DNA of 64,000 bases from Metridium senile (lineage: Eukaryota; Cnidaria; Anthozoa; Actiniaria; Metridiidae): the NCBI GenBank assembly GCA_949775045.1, contig OX459096.1, forward strand, positions 39,962,158 through 40,026,157, written 5' to 3'. Positions 46,701-58,700 of the stretch are shown here, piece after piece. The first letter of the stretch is position 1; each line of letters opens with the position of its first letter. A model generated the notes under the pieces. The model was not told the origin of the DNA. It did not search any database and worked only from the letters and a program-made list of their open reading frames with translations. A program made the position numbers and the translations under genes.

Positions 46701-49700
46701 CATTGTCTGATTTATACTGATTCAAATATTCTAAAGAAAATTTTTTAATAACAAATTAAAAAAAAAAAAAAATTAACATTACCAAACTTAAGGTTTATAC
46801 CTTGTGTAGACGGTAACAATGAATATTATTGAGAAAAGCCATGACAAGACATTTCAGAATGGCATTACAACATAATATTCAAAACAATATGACAGAGAAA
46901 AAAGGCATGATTTTTTAAACATGAACAGTATTACTTAAAAAAAGTAATCATGCAGTATTGATAGTGGAGGTATATTGAGATCAAATTCAGAGAAGAAAAG
47001 GATGGGGATTTTATAATCCTAATCCCTTAATTAATTAGCTGTTAATATGTCTACTCCAATTTTTAAGGAAGTTAATACATAGATTTTAGCAGCAATTGAT
47101 TAATTGTATTGACTTACTTAAAAATAAATGAGAAAATTCTTTACATCTTTCTGTGTCTCTAACCAAGAATGTAAAACTACCAGGCGAATCTCCATTCAAT
47201 TCTAAACGGAAACTCTGAAAACAGTAGTGAAGAAGTTAAAACAAGTGCTGTCATTAATTATTATATAGCATAGATACAATACAGTTAGAACTGTAATATA
47301 TTTAGCAAACAGATGAGAGTGGTTTGAGAGCAAAATTATAAAACCAAAATCATAAAATAATATGGAAAACATAAAGTACCAAGCCATACTTAAAATGGAA
47401 TCCATTGAATCAAAGCATTAAATTAAGCAATATAAATTTAGTTACTTTAGGTTTTGTATACTTACATGAAAACTAAGTCCAAAGTCAACAAACTGAATGT
47501 CTTTTAATGAGTATGAGCCAATGAGAGACAAACACTCTTTAGCACTGAGCCTGCAAGAAAGAAAAATATTTAACATAAATCATCTATTATAATTATCATA
47601 ATACAATTAAGTAAAAAGGATTTTTCATTTATTGATCTCCCAGTCTATTTTTTTATTTGCTTAATTAAGGTATCATGGGACAAAATGTTTGAAGAAAATG
47701 GACATTTCTCAAAAAAAGCATCAAATGATTATTCAATGTCTTGTTGATCGTTTAACAAAAACAAAATTGGTTTTGCTTTTTTCTTCGCAAGATATTCGTA
47801 AAAAAGATATTTTGCGTGACACACTAAACATGACAAAGCGATGACAGGACCTACCCATAGCAAGGTCAAACATTGATAACGGCGTTCACTGTTACTATAT
47901 AGTATTTCCTTTAAAGTATCTTTTAAACATATATTTGCACTTAATTCAACATATTCGATAATAGTTTATATTTATCCATGCCAGTTAAAAGAAAAACTGT
48001 TTCATTAACCCCCAAAAAGCGAAGAAAGCGAACGTCAACAAAAGCTTTAGAAGTCGAACGAAAGAAGCAATTGACCATTATCGAATATAACTGCTTTGTC
48101 TTAGGCATCGCTGTTAATCCGGATTAAGTAAACAGAAGCAAAGTACATGGGAACAAAACCGGCTTTATCTTGCGTTGAGATTTTAGAATATTTACGAACT
48201 TTGAAGGGTACATAGTCCCACAATATTTAACCAATCGGCACAAAACCTAATCAGACCTGTGATTAAACTCATGAAATTCAAAACGGTGCCTCCGTTTTTT
48301 AAAATTTTATGCTTCATTCAAAAGTAATTAAGGATAAACTGCAAAATAACCTATGATTTTAGTACCTATAGATACAAAAATTAATAAAAAAATAACAAAG
48401 CGCTTAATAAAAAAACGTAGACACCGTTTTGTAGTTGATGAGTTTTTTTACAGGTCTAACTACATTTTTGGTTAAATATTGCGGGACTATGATCGTGTTG
48501 ATTTTGACTAGTCGGATTTCGGGAAAAGTACAATATCATTAAAACGAAATTTAATTTAGTCAAACTAATAATAAAAACGAAATCTTTATTTATTAAGCTT
48601 TCAGAATATATATAGTTTTTTGGGAAAATATTTAAAGCTGCACGCACTATGCGACTTTCAAAAAGACACCTCGATTTTGTCCCATGATACCTTAACAAAT
48701 AATATGCACACCAGTTAATAATTCAGCTAAAGCTGGCCTGCACGCTAGTACATGTATGCGCTGGGTGTAGTTACATGCAAAAGTATGATCATGGCATGAT
48801 CAGTTTTGACTATTTTATTTGCATGCATATACTTGAATCTGTACAAAAGCCTTTTGCTGTTGAAAAGCATTAACTTTCAAACTTCTTCCATGGAAAATTA
48901 TAACAAAAGGCTGCACATCAAAGAATGTGAATACATTAATGACAGTCACAGATTTGTGTCACTGGGTAAAAATATTGGTGTATGTTGTATAAAGCAATGT
49001 CAATCAAATCAAAACATGTATAAGTCAGACTTACCCAGCCGTTTCCTCAAATCTAAGTATATAAATAGCCAAGTTGGATACTACTAAAAGGGCAGTGGAT
49101 TCTACTTGCTCACCATAAACAACAACAGGTGCCTACACAACAAACAATAATTATTAGACAAGCATTAATCAATAAATTAGAACCTATAAATAATTGCTCC
49201 ACTACTATCAGTGATTATAATTCAACAACAAATTTTCCTCTGCTCTCATTGGTCGAGGGGCGATCACATGACGTGATAGTGCCTACCGCGGAAGGATACT
49301 ATCAGCGCACAGTGCCCGCTGAGTGCTTTTCGTCCACTTCAGAAAATTTTGTTATTGAATAATAAAAACAATAGAGCATGTGCAGTTAAAATCTTGGGCA
49401 TAATGCTGTGATAGTTGCCCTTGGAAACTAAATGTTCTTTAAAACAAATATTCGCCCGAGAACGTACTCGGTTTTTCTGAACATCCAGTTTCCACATGCA
49501 ACTATCACAGCATAATGCCCTTGATTCAACTACTCTAACTTTTGTTTAAATAGCACTAAATCCTAACAAATGTCTAGCTCCCACTATGTAGTGAACAGAT
49601 TTCAAAGTACATGTTAAAATACCATCATTTAATAGAAAAGGTGTGTTACTCTGTCAAGTTTTAAGATTTCACTTTCTGATAATAATTATTAATTGTGTTT

Positions 49701-52700
49701 GTGAGGTGACATCAAATGTCTTTGTGATTAATATCTTCATCTTTATTTTATCTACTCTTTCCTTAATTGCTTCTCTTGTCTAATCAGAGGTTGACAGTCT
49801 GACATCCAAACCTGAACCTAAAATATTATTAAATACAAAAGAACATACTGCAAACTCAAAACTCATAATTTATATCAATATTACTACAAACCAAATCATT
49901 TGGCATTCAGTATATCAAAATTTGCAGCAGAAGACTATAGTTATTTTATAGATCTCAGATATGTCAAACCATCAACCTTTCCAAAACAGGTACATAACAT
50001 GACAGTCACCTTTATCAAGCAATACAACGACTCCTCCTGCCCTCCAGTGAACAAAGATACTTCAAAATAAAGTTTAAGGCGGTGGTCACAGTCCTTAAAT
50101 TCATCTGGTGAGATGTCATATACTAGTTTTGATTCAATTTTAGGAGTTTTATCAATTGCTGAGTCTCTGCCTTGCCCATCGGGTAAACCAGATCCAGACA
50201 TTTTGCTGCCAAATTTACTAAGCAGGTTCCTAATAACACTAGATGATGATGGGCTAGATGTATGGTTTTGTTGATTCCCAGACGTTTTCCTTTGAGAACT
50301 TGATTGTTTTTCTACTTCTATTTTCTTGCTTGGTGTTGATGAAGGACTTGATGATACATTTGGTTGATTTTTAGATGTCTTCCTTAAAGAATTTGATTGG
50401 TTTTCTAGTGAAGAAGGAGTACCATCTACCTCATCTGCAGTTGCATTTCTTGATGATGTTTTCAATGATATTGGACTATCAATGACACGTTTTTGTGGAG
50501 GAATGGACTTTGCTTTAGGAGTCTTCTGTCTAGCTTCAACACTATTATTTAATTGTTCTGGATTCTTGAGAGAATTACTAAGAACACTTGTTCTCAATGG
50601 TGACAAACTTTTTGTTTCGTATTGTTTGTTAACAGTAAATCCGACATCATTGTTAATGATGAAACCGGAACTTGAGTTCAAAAAGTAACTAGTTTTGTTT
50701 TCAGTCTCAGTTTCTAGGCTATCAGGCTCATCAACTGACTGTGAATTGTTACTGTCATCAAGACTCTTTTCAGTGACTTTAAACATTTCCAGTTCATTTT
50801 CTGATTGTTTTTCTTTATAACCATTCTCTGTACTAGTGTTGTAGATATCAGGATGACTGATAAGTGCATTCATGGGGCTTGAGTTGGACATCAAATCAGG
50901 CATCATCTTTTGTGGCTGACCTAACCTAAAAACAAGAACAGCTCGACTGTATTTGTAAAACGTTTAAGTGATATTACTTATCTGTTAATAGTGGTCAACA
51001 CAAAACTACGGGAACATCTGATCAATACAAAAATTATTTCAGTCAATTTTTCAATTGGTCAGTCAATTCATCATTCATCATTCATTCATGCATTCAATTG
51101 TTCAGTCAGTCAGTCCATCACTCAGTCGATCAATCAATCAATTAATGCTATAGTCATTCATTTTTTTGTCAGTCACTACTAAGTCTTTTAACCATTCCCT
51201 CAACATATAAACATCATACATCTATTCCAAATAAGTTGTTGGGGCAAATGACATTTTCATGACCAATAGGAACTATGGATCTTTGATATTGATTATTTAA
51301 ATGCCTCTTTTGTGATAGAGAGTAAATTTACTGCTGCACAATGCCAGCCCTACTTATAATTATAATCTATTCATGAAATGATGCTTGGCAAAAGATTCCA
51401 GAAAAAAACTTGCATATGTTACTGCATAACCACAATTTGTTTTGGTTATGCAATTGATATTTGCTCTGGCAACCTTTCTTGGAATAGGTATATCTAAAGA
51501 AAATGCAATGGCTAGAAGATGCTAGAAAAAAGAATCTTACCAGTCACTATCAGTTTGACTGCAAGTTGGAGATTGATCTTCTTGATCTTCTTTAGCCCCA
51601 TCATTATTACTTCTAGTGTTTATTGGCATTTCTGGAGAATGAATCTCAATTATCTTGGTACTACCACAATCAGGACAGATATGATGACTGGTCTTAGATA
51701 CATCCTCAGTGAAGTATGCTGAACACTTCAAACACTAGAAACACAATGCATCTGATTCAGTATTTAGCTTTGGTCACTTTGGATAGATGTTAAACAACAG
51801 AATTTGGACCAAAAAAATGCATTGTAGTTTTGCATAACAACAATTTAAAATAACATTGTGAGGTCTTAAATATATGTAGCATAGTTTTGGACACATACAG
51901 CCTGCAGTCAAATTCAAAATTATACCATAGACCATTTTGCAATATTTTGCAATATTTTTATTAGTGTACAATATTGCTGTATAATTCTGTTTTCGCCAGT
52001 AATGCTGATGTTTTAGTTTGAATGCTTCTTCAAATAACATCCAGCAAAGGGCTTTTTAAAATGTATTTAAAAATGTGATGTTGAAGTTTAGTTTAGAAAA
52101 TGTTTCATTGCTGAACAGTATTTCACAATTTTATAGGACCTGGACGTGACAATCATTGTATAAGTTTTGGACCTGAACATTATCTTTTTAGCAATAGATT
52201 TATAATGTAAATGTGCTATGCTCAACTGGTTTGTGTACTCTTGATAAAGTCTGTTGATGTTGTGCTCTGACATTTCAACATCCTGAGCAGAAGTCATCTT
52301 CAGAGTTGTGATAGTTCTGAAATAATTCATTTTTACCTGCAAATGTTCTGTAACACTGGTATTTTTAGCTTCTTCGTTGGACTCTAATGCAGGATGCAGA
52401 AGTTGCAAAAATTGCTGTCAAAGTGTTAAATACTGGCATTAATATTAGTAATAGAATCATAAACTTATTGATCTTTAGTTAATAGTTTTCATATAACCCA
52501 CTTTGAAGATTGAAATGAGCATATTATATGATTGTGTAAAATAACATGCTAATAAGGTGTAAGTGTAGCTTCAATGAGTCACACTCTCAGCATAAAATAA
52601 TCAAAATAAAACAAGAGTGGCAACAATCTTCAAAGTGATTAAAGTAATTATAATCATTTTACTACGGTAAATATATATATATATATACCTCACAATCTCT

Positions 52701-55700
52701 GTCATCCATAATATAGTAACGTTCTTTAAGATCTCTGTTCAAGTAATCAAATTTTAGATGAACATAAAAATCTCCATCCTCTGATTCCTCTATTTTGGCA
52801 GAGATAAGACTGTCGGTCTCCAGCTTACAAATTACCTACAAACAAACAAAATTAATACATTATGGCTTACCTATAAACAATAAAAACAATCATTACATAT
52901 TAAGTATGACACTTATTTTGATTCATCAACCTGAACACTACCAACAATGTCATTGCTACACGCCCTCAGGTAAAAAGTTCTTGCAGCTAAGTTCATAGCC
53001 TGCGTGCAGCCAGACGTTACTCGTTTACTCGTGCAGCCAGACGTTACTAATTTACTTGTAAGTCCCATCTGACAGACTTTACGGAGAAAAAATCCAGATG
53101 CAATGCAGACTACAAAGTTGTCAATCAAACACATAAAACAGGTGGAAATGTTTTAAGTAGAAAATAATATTGAGCAAATGTCTTTTGACAATCTGAAAAC
53201 TTAAGTAAGAGTATATTTCAAATACATTTCAAATAATTGTTATTTTAACTGTATAAATTTAATGTTGTTTATGACTTGTTGTCTAGACAAATTGTGTTTG
53301 ATTGATGAAAGAGAATCGCAAATCAATTCAAGAACTGTCTGTCAAAGCAATGAAATATGTGGTCATTTTGAAAGTAAAAACATTTCACTTTTTGACAAAC
53401 ATTTCACCAAAGCAAAAGATGAAAATAATAATGTTAATGTGGTTAAAAAATGTGGTTAAATTTACATTTCCATTGCCACAGTCTCTTTCTCGGATGAAAT
53501 GATCGGTTACAGTCACAAGCAAATCTTTATCATCTTCATGATTGTCATCAGCAGTATTCATTGTCTTAAGAGTCACGATAAACGGTTGATGAAGGCCTAA
53601 AACAACAGAAACAATTTTACAGTATCAATTAGTGAACAACAAGAATCTAAATTTGACAACCCATTTTAAGACACTAAGTTGTTAATTTTGAGGTACAATA
53701 ATAATAAATATGTATTAGATAGTTACTGACTAAGGTACATAGTAGTAATAATTAACATAAGATTATACAATTACTACTCAATGACCCAGACCATTGTTTT
53801 CTTTTATGCACAAAAGTTTATTATTTCTGGTTGCAATTGAGCATGTGTATAAAACATTTGGAGACATCAACTTTGTTTGGATTGTACATCCCACATGGAT
53901 TGTGGACCATGTTTGGAATAAGAGAGCAGGTGGAAAAGCTATTTAATTTCAGTACGGCCTATAGGAATTCGAACATGGCATTGGAAAACTGTGGAACTAC
54001 TAACTAAATAGTGCATCCACTTTCTTAATTATCATCTACCAATTCAACAGTGTTGCTAAATTATTAATACTGTTTGATCTCAGCAATAGTTGATAAAGTA
54101 CAGAGAGAAAACTTGGGCATTGAATAGTTATTTTCATACCTTGATCTTGATAATCAGAATGTTGACTTGTAGTTGAGCTCTTTCGTTGAATTGGAGGAGG
54201 AAAATTGACATCCACAACAACTTCTTCTTGATGTATAAAATATGGTGAAGTACTTATTGATGATTCCATCTTCTCTTCTACAATCAAATCATCAACACAA
54301 AGCACTATTCACTATCAGTTGTAAATTACTGGTCAGTTATAACGCTGGACAAAACAATGACACAAAATAATGTTTGTTTGATGTACTGTTCTCCCTCATC
54401 CCACAAGGGTTTTATGGTTCTCCAGTGTTCCTTGCTCAGCAAAAATCAACACGTGAGATGGGTGTTGTGGTATGCAAATACTGAATACAGGGGTAGTGAT
54501 AGAGTGTGAGTGCATTGAATACTTAAATATCAGCCGACACCTAGGGAGATTTGGAAACGACTCCCAGTATATCAACGTAAAACATAATTAATTTTATATA
54601 TTAACTTGACCAATATAAAATTAATTAATGTGATTATGTATAATCGAAGTTAGCTTGGAGTGTTGGCTGGTCAGCGGCGGTTACATGCATGCGTATTGGC
54701 TATATGTGCACTCATGCTTGCTCATGCTGCTTTGCTGGTTAGCTCAACTTTTGTATTATATTAAGTTTCAGATTCATCTGAACAATAAAAAATTAAACAA
54801 ATTACTACTATTTGATTCATTGATTCTTTTAAAAGTGAACATCATTGTTCCTTACAACTGTCTGCTCGAAGTTAATGTTTACTAAATAATGAGTTATAAG
54901 TTAAAGACTACAATAATAAATGATACTGACCTTTTGCAGGTTGTTGTTCAGTTGTTTGACCATGTAAAACATGATTTATAGCTGGCAGCCAATCTGCATG
55001 CACATTCATGGGAAAAATAATAGAAACAAAGAGATCAGTAATCAATTTCTCTATAATTTCTGATGGCATGTACTTTGAATCATTACTGCCAGTTGTTCTC
55101 TTTCTCTGCAGCTGGTACTAGTCATTCAAGCTAATGTAATAATGTAATATATACAATGTGAGCGGCCGATCTGTATCAGATATACAATGGCGTGTCGAAG
55201 ACGAGATACAGATCTCATACAGATTGGATGTGAATATTGTATAGTACTTATGACAGTCCAACGGTAGTTCTTTTACATTTTACTAACAATGTCAATATAA
55301 AAGTAAATCTGTATGAGAAAAATTCAAGTTAAAACTTATCCAAATCAGGACAAAATCTGTATGAGATTTACAGAACTTGTCACAGACATGATTTCTTTTG
55401 TAAAATGCTAATTAATTATTCATGAATTTATATACAATTGTGTATATTTTATTTTATTATTTACAAGTGTTTATATACAATTTATGTACAAATGAATAAG
55501 TGGTATTTTAATTAATTAACCACAAAAACAATAAGCAGTTCTAAAAACTTACGTTCTCCACCTAAGTCCCTTGCTTTTTCAAGACGCTCTATATCTTGAG
55601 AGTGTTCTAAAGATTGCTCTCCTTGAGCTGAGATAATACAATATGTTTATTTGAAAATACTTTATAGCACTATACCGGTAAACAAATTGAGCTACTTTAT

Positions 55701-58700
55701 ACTTACATGATACTACTGAGCTTGAGAAAGCACTTTCATCCTCAACATCTGTGAGTATTGATACATTTCTTGCCTTCACTTTCTTGCCTTTCTTTTTCTA
55801 CAAAACGAATTTATCCAGCAAAGTTTATCTAGAGTTTTACAAAGGCACTAACCAGATGTCAAAGCCACCCTTTTTGAAAAAGGTGCAATCCATATGAAAT
55901 AACCACCTTTTATTATTTAATAATTTATTGTCAATGAAATACCTATATTCTTGTTTCTAAAAATCACATGTGAAGATATCATCACTATGGTTACACAGCT
56001 TTATGGAAACTTATTGTGTCGAAAAAAGTTTTATTTTATTTTCATTGATAAATATTATATAATAAACAGAACATTACATTGTCACTTGGAGATACAAATT
56101 TTATCTTCTCATAATGAAAATCATTTCAACACTCAAAGATAAAATTTGTATCTCCTCGCATATTAAAATGTTCCAACAATAAACAATAAAGTTATTCAAA
56201 TTAATCACTATTTCCAACACAGATTTAATACTTGTAAGTATTTTTACACTTAGTGCTGTACTTCATTGCTAATTACCTTTGTAACTGCTGTTGCTAATGG
56301 CTGGTTGTCAGTCATATCCTGTGTTGATTCAGTGAACACTTCTTCATTCATAGTCACATTGGTTGATAGATAGGTCAATGGAGACACAGGATCAACACTA
56401 CACCCTACAAACTAGATATGACAGTAATCATATATTAAGTATTTTTAAAAATGAAAACTGTCAGTTTTACATTTAAGATGCCACTTGATGTATATAGTTA
56501 TTCTATCAGTACTCAATGGAAACTTTTAGTTTTATAGTCAAACAAGCTCACACGTTGACCCCTCGAGTTGATTAATGATTTGAATGTTTGATTATTGATT
56601 TCATTTTTCAGTTGAATTTTGCATCGTCGAAAACGAAGAGTGCAAAATTCAAATCAAATTTAAATTGGTTAATGATTAACACAGGAAAACCAAGAAAGCT
56701 TGCCCGCTAGGAATCTTTTCCATGTTTACGTGCCAGGAAGGCATTTATTGAATACCATTCGACAAGATATCGTTTTACTAAGCAATAGTTGTTTATCTAA
56801 CAAAGATATTTGATTCCTTCAATCGAGAATATTTAACTGGAAGTCTAGAAGACACTTGAAGCAGAAAATACCAGGAGTTTACTAACGATAACATTCGTCA
56901 AGTGATTGAAATTGAAGCTCGAAAACTCCAGCGTTCATGGTCATGAAATTTGAGAGAGACTTCTTCTCCAAGGTTTTTACCCACCTTTGTTTTGTCTGAT
57001 TTATTTTATCAAATCACAAGTCAAATTTCGAACTGATTCTTTGTTTGAATATTGCAATATTCGGTTAATCCCATTTGCACAAATAAAACAAATAATCGAC
57101 TAATGATTTGATTAATCGACTCTAGGGGTCAACGCGTGAGCTTGTTTGACTGTAAGTTTAAGATGATGAGGTAGCAACAGCATTTGTTTACTGTGACTCT
57201 GCATGTAGGATGACTGAATCAATCAAAAGCTGGCCATTTTAATAAAATATTAAAGAAAAACAGAATGACGTTAAATGCAATGGCACTGAGAACTATATGC
57301 CTGAACCAACAAAATATTGGAGATCTATTTCTTGCAAGCTTCCGATGCAAGGATAAAGTGCAAAACCCAAAAGTTTGGGTTTCAATGCATTCATACTCAC
57401 TGTTTGCTCCAAGGGGCTCAACAGTTCATTGTCAAGAAACACCTATAAATGTACAAGAAAAAAGTTTGATCCAAACCATAACTTTTATGTACATTGATCA
57501 CACCGTAGCAGGGATTCTGGCATTATGCGGAGGAAAAATCAAAATTATGCGGAATTTTTTCGGAAGATTATGCGGAAGAAACGATAAATTATGCGGAAAA
57601 TTATGCGGAATGACGTAATCGCTTAAAACTTAAAATAAAACTAATTCAATTACTTTAGCTCTCCTATTTCGGTTCTTTTTTACACATAAATGTCATATCA
57701 TTCGTTTTTTATCAATAATTCAAACTAATAACAACACTATAACCAAAAGAACTAACGATTTCCGTTAAACGTTCCGCCATCTTGGAAAACCGCCATCTTG
57801 GAAAACCGCCAAACAGCATGGGCCTGGGCCGAGATACAGGAAGCCCAATACTATAGAAATAAAAACAAAATGGCGTCGCTTTGACGGCTGGTTTGTAAGC
57901 CGTGAAAATGAACAATTTGTACTTCGTACGACTGTAACAAAACGGCAAAAAAAAACTATTCAAGCATGCAAGGGAGATAACTAATATATATCTATTGTTT
58001 TATCTATTTAATTTGTTTCATTGGTGCATTTTTGGTGCTTTTATCAATTTTTTTTTTTTGGCAAATTATGCGGGATTATGCGGAAAGTAGTCAATTATGC
58101 GGGTCCGCACCTCCGCATAATGCCAGAATCCCTGCCGTAGACAGTATTTACCTTGTACTCCACATCATTTCACATCATACTATACTTGGTCACCAATACT
58201 ACAGAACATCTTACACTATACCACATTCCACTATCATGCCATTAATTACACAACATCCCACAATACTGCACTATACTACATCACACCACCATGACATACA
58301 ACACCACACTATACCACACCACACATGCATCACAGCACCACACAACATAAATTCTTGTCACTAAACCACCAAATTTCAGCAATATCAACACACAACTATC
58401 TATGACTTATCAACTATTTTTTCCCACAGAAGATCACCATTGAAATGTAACACCAAATATAATTGCCTTGCCGTCAATGAAGCTATTTCCAGAATACTCA
58501 CCTCTCCCCTTCGTGGATATGGTGACATGTAGGACACTGTGCGCATACGGTAATCATCACAATAACATACAGGATTGCCAGTTAGTTGAAGCTGTCAATC
58601 AATAAATAATGAGACTTAGAAATACAAGACAATTATTATTGTCCAGTCTCCTAGTCAGGGGCGGCGCATAATGTCACTACCAGTAAGTTCCAAAATAAAT

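Noticed and set aside
57712..57963. 83-codon minus-strand frame inside the 628-base element
   Set aside because: No transposase motif; it overlaps a doubled CCGCCATCTTGG repeat.
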